The notes beneath the pieces were generated by a model. The model worked only from the letters and a program-made list of their open reading frames with translations. It had not been told where the DNA came from and searched no databases. Source: Methylophaga sp. (lineage in GTDB: Bacteria; Pseudomonadota; Gammaproteobacteria; Nitrosococcales; Methylophagaceae). From it: DNA of 64,000 nt. The stretch is taken from contig JASBUF010000061.1 in the NCBI GenBank assembly GCA_030148085.1, positions 41,736-105,735 on the forward strand, in the 5' to 3' direction. The position numbers were made by a program, and so were the translations under genes. Shown here piece by piece: positions 22,693 to 30,616 of the stretch (its first letter is position 1; each line of letters opens with the position of its first letter).

Positions 22693-23628
22693 TTAGTCGT
22701 CAGTTCTGATAAGCAGACCATAGGGCAAATACACCAGCAGGATCAGCGTCAGCGCGATGGCCGCCAGCCAGCTGTATAAATCGTAGTCGATAGTCTGCGG
22801 CCGGGTTTCCGACTGCGCGCGAATGGCATCGACCAGTTTGCCGGGCTTGGTTGGCGACGACACGAAGTCGAAGCCAACCCGGTCAGCCAGTGTCTGCAAG
22901 TGAGCCCGTTTCTGTGAAGACATATGTTCGGTCCGCGTTTTGGGTACGTTCACCGTTGTATCTGCCTGCAGCGAGGCATACACATCCTGATGCATCACAT
23001 CGTTGACACCCCAGACCCCCTCAATCTCACCCGATTCATTCGTTTTTGGAATAGGCAGCAAGTCATCGCCACCGATACCGACCATCACGCCCCGGATTTC
23101 CCCTGGTTTACCGTCAAACTTGGGAAACAGTGATTCATGCAAAGGCGGAGACTCATGGCCATCGGTCACAAATACAATAGTCGGTTTCGGAGCGATATCT
23201 TTAGCCTGACGAATCGCGGTATACACTGCTTTCGATACTTCACTGGAACGTGCCCAGGCCATATGTGGCTCAAAGGCATTCAACATGCGTGTCAGATCAT
23301 GATAACTGGCGCAGACTTCCACCGGATTCATCAGGATCAGCGTACGCGCTTCACTAAAAATGGCGAGGCCCGCATGTGCGCCGCAAGGCATATCAAGGAA
23401 AGCCCGGCGGGTAAACTCCTTAGCCCAGGTAAGACGACTGACATTTTCACCATTCACCTGCGCATCCTCGACATTCATACTGTCAGTGATATCGAGTACA
23501 AACAGGGCATCCATTATTTTCACATCACGCTTGATTGCAGGCAGCCATAAGGCCGCCATCACCAGCAGCAAGGCAAGCACCATAATGATCGCGGTCAATG
23601 AAATCCGCTTCTGGTAGCTCAGCATCAT
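22693..23628 (-). CDS. mxaL: MxaL, von Willebrand factor A-domain protein of methanol dehydrogenase maturation
   Basis: 311 residues: a membrane helix near the N-terminus (ISLTAIIMVLALLLVMAALWLP), a vWA domain with a MIDAS-type VLDITDSMN, and a second helix near the C-terminus (WLAAIALTLILLVYLPYG). It is the last gene of an R-S-A-C-K-L run, the order known for methylotroph mxa clusters, where these genes are needed to insert calcium into, or assemble, PQQ-dependent methanol dehydrogenase. Its start overlaps the mxaK stop by 4 bases. The MIDAS reads DxTxS rather than the usual DxSxS. Confidence 0.88.
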   Translation of the reverse strand: MMLSYQKRISLTAIIMVLALLLVMAALWLPAIKRDVKIMDALFVLDITDSMNVEDAQVNGENVSRLTWAKEFTRRAFLDMPCGAHAGLAIFSEARTLILMNPVEVCASYHDLTRMLNAFEPHMAWARSSEVSKAVYTAIRQAKDIAPKPTIVFVTDGHESPPLHESLFPKFDGKPGEIRGVMVGIGGDDLLPIPKTNESGEIEGVWGVNDVMHQDVYASLQADTTVNVPKTRTEHMSSQKRAHLQTLADRVGFDFVSSPTKPGKLVDAIRAQSETRPQTIDYDLYSWLAAIALTLILLVYLPYGLLIRTDD

Positions 23629-24164
23629 GGCAGATCGACCTTAAATGCCTTACTTTCGATAGAGCGCTGGCTGCTGATCACATTTTTCTCAAATTCGTCG
23701 TTGTTATCTGGATCTTCGGGTACAACGCGCAATGCCACTTCCAGGTTATAACGGGCATTCCACATCGTGGAGTCCAGTGCCAAGGCACTTCGATAATCCT
23801 GCTTTGCCAGCTCCACCAGCGGGATCTGGCGACCATCAGAGCTGGACAGTTTCAGCGCTTCACGCAAATTGATATTGCCACGGTTGAAATAAGCCAGAGA
23901 CTGCAAACTCAGGTCTGCCTCACCCAGCACCCCGGTCAATGCCTCCAGCGCTGCATCACCCTCTTCCTGCCGACTCAATACACCGGCGTGGGCAAAACGT
24001 GCTCGAGGGTCGTCCGGCACGATTTCTACCTTTCCTGGCTCCAGCAAATAGGCATTCACCTGTTTCTCGTTCCATAAGCGATAGGATGAATTCAACAGCA
24101 CTAGGGCACTGACAACAATCACCGCCAGCAACAACCAACGGGCAATGAGTAATAGATTATTCAT
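23625..24164 (-). CDS. mxaK: MxaK, methanol dehydrogenase maturation protein
   Basis: 179 residues: an N-terminal membrane helix (about 7-26) followed by a mostly helical region with TPR-like segments (ALEALTGVLGEADLSLQSLAYFNRG and RSALALDSTMWNARYNLEVAL read as paired helices). The position between mxaC and mxaL, with overlaps of 8 and 4 bases, identifies it. MxaK is required for active methanol dehydrogenase in methylotrophs, but its biochemical role is not known. Confidence 0.83.
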   Translation of the reverse strand: MNNLLLIARWLLLAVIVVSALVLLNSSYRLWNEKQVNAYLLEPGKVEIVPDDPRARFAHAGVLSRQEEGDAALEALTGVLGEADLSLQSLAYFNRGNINLREALKLSSSDGRQIPLVELAKQDYRSALALDSTMWNARYNLEVALRVVPEDPDNNDEFEKNVISSQRSIESKAFKVDLP

Positions 24165-25173
24165 GGGCTTTTTTCACTCCCCAGAAAGTATAGACATGAG
24201 ATGCCGCCAACAGCAGCAGGGCCAGCAGGGCCAGCCATAACAAGGCATCAGCTTTTGGTTCATGAGGCAGCGTTTCTTCAACAATCAGAGTCTGATATTG
24301 CTGACGATCGATCTCAGCCAATGCCTCAGCAAAGGCTTCCAGAGAGCCGGCTTCAAACGCACGGTAAGGTACACCTATCGAAGTAAAGAATTTATGTAAC
24401 TTGCGCTCAGGAATATCTACCCACAAGAGATTGTCATCATCTGACTCTTCCAGCGTCATCTCACGGTTCGATTTCAGGTAAATCCAGTAAATACCCAAAT
24501 TCATTTCACGGTAGAGCCGTGTGATGGTTTCCTTATCCTCATGACTCAATAACTGACCGCCATCAGAGACTAGCAATACAATGCGTGAACCTCGGTAGGC
24601 CTGTCCTTCGAACATAGCGGCACTACTGAGCAGTGCTTCCGCCATATTGGTATCAGACAAGCCTTTACCCAGTGCATTGGCATCAATCGTCGCCAGAATG
24701 GCTTCCTTGTCATAAGTCAGCGGCAACAAGTTGACCGACTTGGTACTGAAAAAGACAAAGCCGAAACGATCATCTGGACGATTCTTAATGAACTCGCTCA
24801 GATAGTCACGCGCCACACTCCGCTTGGAATTATCACCACCGACACTCACCGCCGCCGCCTGATGTTTGACAGCAAACGGCGAATCCATACTGCGGCTGCG
24901 ATCCAGCAGCAGGACAATTTCCGCGCCCTCACCAATGCGTTCCACTTTTTGCTCAGGCAGGCTCGGTCCGGCCAAGGCCAGCACCAAAGCAGCAATCACC
25001 AGTGTTGCCAATAACTTGAGACCGATATTGAAAAAGCGTGATAAGGGATCCACCGGCACCAGTTCCACCCAGGCAACGGTTTTATCAAGGTTATGGTTAA
25101 ACCAGGGCAGCAGCGCCAATGGCAGCAGTACTAACACCCAGGCATTGAACCATTCCAGGCCCGAGAAGTTCAT
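24157..25173 (-). CDS. mxaC: MxaC, von Willebrand factor A-domain protein of methanol dehydrogenase maturation
   Basis: 338 residues. BatA-like layout: two membrane helices near the N-terminus (about 11-24 and 50-68), a vWA domain with a canonical MIDAS LLLDRSRSMDS, and a C-terminal helix (about 310-330). MxaC is one of the membrane proteins that, with the MoxR-type ATPase, are needed for calcium insertion into methanol dehydrogenase. Overlaps mxaA by 4 bases (ATGA), so translation is coupled. Confidence 0.9.
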   Translation of the reverse strand: MNFSGLEWFNAWVLVLLPLALLPWFNHNLDKTVAWVELVPVDPLSRFFNIGLKLLATLVIAALVLALAGPSLPEQKVERIGEGAEIVLLLDRSRSMDSPFAVKHQAAAVSVGGDNSKRSVARDYLSEFIKNRPDDRFGFVFFSTKSVNLLPLTYDKEAILATIDANALGKGLSDTNMAEALLSSAAMFEGQAYRGSRIVLLVSDGGQLLSHEDKETITRLYREMNLGIYWIYLKSNREMTLEESDDDNLLWVDIPERKLHKFFTSIGVPYRAFEAGSLEAFAEALAEIDRQQYQTLIVEETLPHEPKADALLWLALLALLLLAASHVYTFWGVKKAHE

Positions 25174-26015
25174 GCCAGTCGCTCCTTTTCTCGACAGGCT
25201 CGAGCCAGTTTCAACATGACATCAAAACCTTGCGGCTCAGCTTGGGTGCGGCTGAAATAGTGGGCGGCAGAACTTTGGTAGAAACTATTGATTTCGGTCT
25301 GGAGTGGCGTCAACCAGGGACATTGCTGCCACAAACCGGAAAGTTCGCTATTAATCACTACCCTGCCGGCACTGCGGTTAAACGCCTGATGCAAACAACG
25401 GCTGGCCGCATCAACATCTTTACGGCCCAATATACGCATTTTGTTCAGCTCAAACATCGCCATGGCAAACGGCAGACGATGACGTGGACGCAAGCCGAAA
25501 TGCCAGGCCAGCCAGATAAGGCTGCTCAGAATCAGCACGGCTAGTGCCAGATTACGTTGCCAGCGAAGCTCATGCGGTGTGGTCGGCAGTAAACGCATAT
25601 CTCCACGTGGTGCAGGCACTGATGCTGTTTCTGCATCACTGGCCTGTTCTAAAAACGAACCAATTTGCATCATTGTCGCCGGAACGTTAATAAAATCACC
25701 TGCCTGTGTACGCAACTCAAGTTCCGGCGTTGCAACCTCACGGTTTTCAGCTGGCACATTAATCAGCTGAAAAAACAAGGTCAGTTGGTCACCTGAAAGC
25801 ACACTGTCGTTCAGATATAACCAAGGGCCATAACGTTTATCATGTTGGGGTAAGGAGTGAGAGTCCAACTCCATGGCAGCAACCGGTAAAGTCACTGTTG
25901 CCGTAATATGATCGCCCAACAGCAGCCCCCAGCTGCGGTCAAGCGTGATGCTGGCATCATCAGCCTGCAAGTGCAGCGATACCAATAATAAACTCATCAG
26001 GGTGAATACACGCAT
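25170..26015 (-). CDS. mxaA: MxaA, methanol dehydrogenase maturation protein
   Basis: 281 residues: signal peptide (MRVFTLMSLLLVSLHLQA), a periplasmic beta-rich region (about 20-145) and one membrane helix (about 155-173, ALAVLILSSLIWLAWHFGL), with a cytosolic C-terminal region. Its place between mxaS and mxaC, 11 bases from the former, supports the identity. In methylotrophs mutants in mxaA make methanol dehydrogenase lacking calcium. Confidence 0.85.
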   Translation of the reverse strand: MRVFTLMSLLLVSLHLQADDASITLDRSWGLLLGDHITATVTLPVAAMELDSHSLPQHDKRYGPWLYLNDSVLSGDQLTLFFQLINVPAENREVATPELELRTQAGDFINVPATMMQIGSFLEQASDAETASVPAPRGDMRLLPTTPHELRWQRNLALAVLILSSLIWLAWHFGLRPRHRLPFAMAMFELNKMRILGRKDVDAASRCLHQAFNRSAGRVVINSELSGLWQQCPWLTPLQTEINSFYQSSAAHYFSRTQAEPQGFDVMLKLARACREKERLA

Positions 26016-26026
26016 TGTCTGCTTCC

Positions 26027-26914
26027 CTATGCTTTTTTCATGCCGTGAAAATACTCAGTCAACTGCTGTGGTGTGATATCGCCGTCCACGTAAAGCGGCC
26101 TTATCCGGTAACGCATAAAGTAGGCACTGAGTCGGTTAAAGTGATCGTCCATCTGCTGCTGCCAGCGTTTTTTAATAGCGGGACGCATCCATACACTATG
26201 GCGCTGTCCGGTCTCGGCGTCGCGAGTTTCGGCCCAGCCTGCATGGGATGGAAAATGGTCGACATCATCATGTCGCCACACAATCGGTATGACTGTGTAA
26301 TGTGACAATTTACGCAGGCTGCGTTCCACCAGCTCCAGGTCGTAACAGAAGTCGGATGCGAGGAAGACCATCGCTCGTTTACTGTTGATGAGATCAGCAG
26401 CATGAAACAGGCCGTCAGCGCCAGGTGCATCAGGTGTGTTCGCTGCCAGCAGCTTTTCCGCCGCCAGCGCTGGCATACTGCGCTGCGTGGTCGGCATGAT
26501 GGTCAGATCTTGACGCCACTGTGAGTCAAACGCCGCCATTGCAAAGCGATCACCCAGGCCAATCGCACTGTGAGCAATCATATGAGCCAGCTTTGCCAGA
26601 CGCTCATGATTCACACTAGCAACTGACATCGACTTACTGACATCGGCTAACAGCCACAAGGTAATCGACGCTCGCTGCTGATAACGTTTTACCAGCCAGC
26701 GTTGCTGTTGCTGGTTAATTTCGGCAGCCTGACTACGGATACTGGCGCGGATATCCAGCCTGCGCGGATCCGGATAATCAAACAAATCGGCAAAGCCAGC
26801 AAAACGGTCGCCACTGCCTAAAGCCGTGCCGCTATGTGCGCCCGGCACATGCCCGAAGACCTTATCCGGGAAACGATAACTGAACTCCTGCGGCTGCAGG
26901 TCTCGCAAAGCCAT
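26027..26914 (-). CDS. mxaS: MxaS, DUF58-family protein of methanol dehydrogenase maturation
   Basis: 295 residues of the DUF58 family, which accompanies MoxR ATPases. The signature region is DPRRLDIRASIRS (about 51-63), and a vWA-like strand with ADVSKSM follows at about 90. No membrane helix is evident. It sits 2 bases after the mxaR stop and just before mxaA. DUF58/MoxR pairs act as chaperone-like systems on partner proteins; here the target is inferred to be methanol dehydrogenase. Confidence 0.9.
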   Translation of the reverse strand: MALRDLQPQEFSYRFPDKVFGHVPGAHSGTALGSGDRFAGFADLFDYPDPRRLDIRASIRSQAAEINQQQQRWLVKRYQQRASITLWLLADVSKSMSVASVNHERLAKLAHMIAHSAIGLGDRFAMAAFDSQWRQDLTIMPTTQRSMPALAAEKLLAANTPDAPGADGLFHAADLINSKRAMVFLASDFCYDLELVERSLRKLSHYTVIPIVWRHDDVDHFPSHAGWAETRDAETGQRHSVWMRPAIKKRWQQQMDDHFNRLSAYFMRYRIRPLYVDGDITPQQLTEYFHGMKKA

Positions 26915-26916
26915 AA

Positions 26917-27936
26917 CTACGGAGTCGCGATGTGATCACGCAGTGCACGTACAAACTGCGGCATGATCTGTTCACGTCGACCTTCATACACCGGTGACAG
27001 GAATACGCGATGGGTCATGGATGGCAACAATACCGTGTGAATATCGTCCGGCAGCACATGATCACGTCCTTCAAGCCAGGCACACACTTTGGCGGCACGT
27101 ACCATAGCGGACATACCACGGACACTGGCACCAGCAATGACCAGATCTTCCACATAGATATCATCCAGTTCGATGCCCATTTCCGCTGGCTTCCAGCTGG
27201 CATCCCACAGACGTACGACGTAGTTTTCAATTTCCGGTGAAACAAAAATCGCTTGCTGAATTTCACGATCCAGTTGGTTCAGATCCTGATAGTTCAGCAG
27301 AGGCTCACTGATACCAGCCAGCAGGTGATCCACATCATGGAAGACAGGATCAAAAATCAGCTTCCGGCGAATCGCGTCATCTTGTGGACGACTGATATTG
27401 ATCTCGAACAAGAAGCGGTCACGGGCCGCGGCACTGAGTTCGAAGGTTTCTTCTTTTTCTACTGCGTTACGGTCAGCGAATACGACCATGTGTGGGAAGC
27501 GGTATTCCTTACCGAAGGCTTCAACACTGCGTTCCGCCATAGCACGCAACAATAGCGACTGAACTTGTGGGCGGGCACGGTTGATTTCATTAAAGAAAAA
27601 GACCGCTGTTTCTTCGCCATGACTGATCAGCGGACCGGGGTCAATGACCGGTTTACCTTCAGCATTGACCCAGGCGCTGTATAGCAGGTCGTTCGGCATT
27701 AAATCGACACTACCTTCGATACGACCAAAAGCACCACCCAATGCCTTGGAAAAGGCGCGCAGCAAGGTGGTTTTACCGACACCGACCCCGCCTTCCAGCA
27801 AGACATGGCCACGCGCATGCAGCGCGATCAGGATCAATCTGACGGCCTGCTGCTGACCAACCACCACCTCGTTGACAACATGTTCCAATTGCAACGCGTG
27901 CTCACGCGCTGTCTGTAATAGCTGAGAATCAGCCAT
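26917..27936 (-). CDS. mxaR: MxaR (MoxR-type AAA+ ATPase)
   Basis: 339 residues from the ATG at 27936, preceded by a good ribosome-binding site (GGGGAG). An AAA+ ATPase with Walker A EGGVGVGKTTLLR, Walker B-type VFFFNEINRARP, sensor region VVFADRNAVEKEE and a C-terminal lid. MoxR ATPases are named after this gene in the methanol dehydrogenase cluster; they act with DUF58 and vWA proteins to activate a metalloenzyme. The structural genes mxaFJGI do not occur in the window. Confidence 0.93.
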   Translation of the reverse strand: MADSQLLQTAREHALQLEHVVNEVVVGQQQAVRLILIALHARGHVLLEGGVGVGKTTLLRAFSKALGGAFGRIEGSVDLMPNDLLYSAWVNAEGKPVIDPGPLISHGEETAVFFFNEINRARPQVQSLLLRAMAERSVEAFGKEYRFPHMVVFADRNAVEKEETFELSAAARDRFLFEINISRPQDDAIRRKLIFDPVFHDVDHLLAGISEPLLNYQDLNQLDREIQQAIFVSPEIENYVVRLWDASWKPAEMGIELDDIYVEDLVIAGASVRGMSAMVRAAKVCAWLEGRDHVLPDDIHTVLLPSMTHRVFLSPVYEGRREQIMPQFVRALRDHIATP

Positions 27937-27983
27937 GGTCTCTCCCCTCACTTTATTTTTAATGATTGTTGTGCCGCACTACT

Positions 27984-28382
27984 TTACCAAGCAAATTGCA
28001 GAAAAGTGAATCCAATCCCAACAAAGCCCACTGTGGTGAAGGCAAAGCTTATCGCTGAGAAAATCTTCCAGATGATTTTGTCCCAGAATTCCGTATCAAA
28101 CGCAGCGATAATAAAAATCGTTGGATTGGTAAAGCCACCAATGGCCACAGCCCAACATGCCACTATCGGCAGCTCAAGTCCCGCACTCTTCGCCGCTGCG
28201 TAAAAGCCCAAGCTAAACAGCGCCATCAGCGCGTAGTCCACATGAGCACGAATCATGGTCTTATAATCAACGACAAAATCGTCAACGCCAGGCAATGGGA
28301 ACCATTTGGCAAAGGTCATCAGCCAGGCTGTCGAAATCAGCATCGTAATCATCGCGACTGCGCCAAGTAATAAAACTTCCAT
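27984..28382 (-). CDS. Unrecognised four-helix membrane protein heading the mxa operon
   Basis: 132 residues with a ribosome-binding site (GAGG) before ATG at 28382. Hydrophobic segments at about 3-25, 48-68, 72-95 and 108-130 suggest four membrane helices. Loops carry PGVDDFVVDYKTMIRAHVDYA and FDTEFWDKIIWK. I do not recognise the family. It is 47 bases upstream of mxaR on the same strand and would be the first gene of the maturation operon, so a role in methanol oxidation, for instance as a membrane anchor, is possible but unproven. Confidence 0.7.
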   Translation of the reverse strand: MEVLLLGAVAMITMLISTAWLMTFAKWFPLPGVDDFVVDYKTMIRAHVDYALMALFSLGFYAAAKSAGLELPIVACWAVAIGGFTNPTIFIIAAFDTEFWDKIIWKIFSAISFAFTTVGFVGIGFTFLQFAW

Positions 28383-28508
28383 CCTCGTCTACCTCTCAGT
28401 GTATTAGTTGTTATGCAATACTGGAGTGGCTATTAAAGACTGGCAGCAAAAACACTTCATCAGATATCTGCCCAGAAAGCTCGGGCAAATTTCCCGATAC
28501 CTCAAATC

Positions 28509-28522
28509 ACGCTTTAAAGCGT
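28509..28522. promoter_or_regulatory. 14-base perfect palindrome between mxa operon and the kinase gene
   Basis: The sequence ACGCTTTAAAGCGT is a perfect inverted repeat without spacer, located 48 bases upstream of the kinase ATG and 126 bases upstream of the divergent membrane-protein gene. Such a palindrome between divergent operons is a candidate operator for the LuxR-type regulator encoded at 29934. Only one copy was seen. Confidence 0.4.
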
Positions 28523-28570
28523 CACCTGAAGCGCCTAGACTTGCCATAAACCGATTTGCAAGCCATTGCT

Positions 28571-29932
28571 ATGAATCTACAAGCCCAATTATTTGCCCGC
28601 ATACTGTTGATTGCCTTTATCTGCCTCAGTGCCAGTGCCTGGTATGTGCTTTACCAGACAGATAAACAAGCGATTATGGAGGCCGAACACACCGCCAAAC
28701 GCATCGAACGGCAAACCCGTCAGCAGCTGCTGGATATGTTTCAGCGCTATGATTTTTCACGTGCATTTCCTGATGAGAATCAGTGGCGTGGCATTGGTGG
28801 TGTGCCTGGTTCCTGCACCCAGTTTCTGTCACGTACGCAAAGCCGCCAACGCAACCTCTGTAATGAGTTGGATGACCAAGAGCCCCGATACCCCAACTGG
28901 TTTGGCCGTTTATATCTGCAATTTTTCAGCCCTGATTTTGAAGTCAGAGAATCGGTCAATTTCAATGCGATTAAATACGGCACGGTGCTAGTGACTCTGA
29001 ATGTGCAGATAGAAACCAACCGTGCGTGGAATAATCTGCGAGCGGTCATTGGTGTACTTACGGTCACCGTCATCGCCCTGAGTTTACTGTTATTTGTCAC
29101 CATCAACCGGATGTTGCGTCCAGCCAAGTACATAGTCAGAGGGCTGGAAACCATGCGTGAAGGTGACCTTGATTACCGCCTGCCCGGCTTTGATATTGCA
29201 GAGTGGCGGAGAACCAGCGAAGCGATCAACGCTCTGGCCGCCAGTCAGCAAGTCATTCTTCATGAAAACAAACAGTTAGCATTGAAACTAATGAATGCAC
29301 AGGAAGAAGAGCACCGCTATATTTCACGTGAACTGCATGATGAATTCGGTCAGTGTCTGGCCGGCATTAATGCCGTCACCGCCTCTGTCAGTCAAACTGC
29401 GCGAAAAGACTGCCCTGCGCTGCTCGATGAAATCCAATCCATCAGCCATATCACCGGTCATATGATGACCGCCTTGCGTAATCTTCTGACGCGTTTAAGG
29501 CCGGCTGAGGTCGATGACCTGGGCTTGAGTACAAGCCTGAAGCAACTGGTAAAAAGTTGGAATCAACGTGGTGGCAACCAGACGCACTATCAGCTCACGC
29601 TGGATCCGGGATTGGATGCACTGCCGGAACCGTTACCAGTGAATATATATCGTATCGTGCAGGAATGCCTGACCAATATCGCCAAACATGCTCAGGCCGG
29701 TGAGGCAGACATTGTCCTGCAGCGTGACCGTAACGGCCCCATTCGTCTCCAGATCAGTGATAACGGTATTGCTGAAGCTGATGACTTTGAGCATACCCTG
29801 GGTATTGGCCTGCTCGGTATTCATGAACGCGTCACGGCATTAGGCGGCGAGCTACAGTTGCGTGCTCAGGCTGAAGGCGGCCTAATGGTCGATATTTGCC
29901 TGCCAGAACCCGATATCAATAAAGAGTCCTGA
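28571..29932 (+). CDS. Sensor histidine kinase of the NarX/MoxY (HisKA_3) type
   Basis: 453 residues from the ATG at 28571. Membrane helix about 5-25, a periplasmic region of about 125 residues, second helix about 155-175, HAMP linker (RMLRPAKYIVRGLETMREGDL), a dimerisation/phosphoacceptor helix ISRELHDEFGQCL with H256, and an ATPase domain with NIYRIVQECLTNIAKHA and DNGI. It is transcribed away from the mxa operon and overlaps nothing but abuts the response regulator (TGACATG). In Paracoccus and Methylobacterium, kinases of this class (MoxY, MxaY) control methanol dehydrogenase genes, so this is probably the local counterpart. A TTG five codons upstream is an alternative start. Confidence 0.88.
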   Translation: MNLQAQLFARILLIAFICLSASAWYVLYQTDKQAIMEAEHTAKRIERQTRQQLLDMFQRYDFSRAFPDENQWRGIGGVPGSCTQFLSRTQSRQRNLCNELDDQEPRYPNWFGRLYLQFFSPDFEVRESVNFNAIKYGTVLVTLNVQIETNRAWNNLRAVIGVLTVTVIALSLLLFVTINRMLRPAKYIVRGLETMREGDLDYRLPGFDIAEWRRTSEAINALAASQQVILHENKQLALKLMNAQEEEHRYISRELHDEFGQCLAGINAVTASVSQTARKDCPALLDEIQSISHITGHMMTALRNLLTRLRPAEVDDLGLSTSLKQLVKSWNQRGGNQTHYQLTLDPGLDALPEPLPVNIYRIVQECLTNIAKHAQAGEADIVLQRDRNGPIRLQISDNGIAEADDFEHTLGIGLLGIHERVTALGGELQLRAQAEGGLMVDICLPEPDINKES

Positions 29933-29933
29933 C

Positions 29934-30608
29934 ATGTCACACCTCGTTAAAATTATGCTGGTCGATGACCACGCCATTGTCCGCGAAGGCTACCGTTCCC
30001 TACTGCAGAAACAGCCGAATTTTGAAGTCGTCTGTGAAGCCAGTGATGGCAATGAAGCCTATAGCCAATACAAACTTCATCAGATAGACGTTGTGGTGAT
30101 GGATATCTCGATGCCGGGACAAAGTGGCCTGAAAGTGATTGAGCGCATCCGTCAATATGACCCCAAAGCCCGCATTCTGGTCTTCAGCATGCATCAAAAC
30201 CCGAGCTTTGCCTTGCAGGCAACGCGTGCAGGTGCACTCGGCTACATCACCAAAAGTAGTGAACCGGAAGCGTTGATTCGAGCCATCGGCCAGGTCGCCA
30301 GTTACAAACACACGCTGAGTGCGGATATCGCCCAGGCGTTGGCAATGGAAAAACTCGGGCAGGAACAGTCCGCGCTGGATGAACTGACTGTGAGAGAGTT
30401 TGAAATTCTGCGTTTGCTGGTTGATGCCAAGTCCAACCAAGACATTGCTGAACTGCTTAATATCAGTCCGAAAACTGTGTCCAACTCGCATTACATCATC
30501 AAGAAAAAACTCGGCGTCAGCAGCGATATTGAACTGACTCGCCTCGCCATAAAAATGAACCTCGTCAACCTGTTAGAACTGGTTGACGAAGCTCCGGATG
30601 AAGACTGA
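29934..30608 (+). CDS. LuxR/NarL-type response regulator, probably of methanol oxidation genes
   Basis: 224 residues. Receiver domain with acidic D11/D12, phosphoacceptor D57 (VVVMDISMPG) and lysine in YITKSSEP, then a LuxR-type helix-turn-helix (LTVREFEILRLLVDAKSNQDIAELLNISPKTV split across about 150-185). One base separates its ATG from the kinase stop. MoxX in Paracoccus and MxaB in Methylobacterium are regulators of this type next to or acting on mxa genes; the assignment of this gene to that role is by context. Confidence 0.9.
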   Translation: MSHLVKIMLVDDHAIVREGYRSLLQKQPNFEVVCEASDGNEAYSQYKLHQIDVVVMDISMPGQSGLKVIERIRQYDPKARILVFSMHQNPSFALQATRAGALGYITKSSEPEALIRAIGQVASYKHTLSADIAQALAMEKLGQEQSALDELTVREFEILRLLVDAKSNQDIAELLNISPKTVSNSHYIIKKKLGVSSDIELTRLAIKMNLVNLLELVDEAPDED

Positions 30609-30616
30609 CAGCGGAA

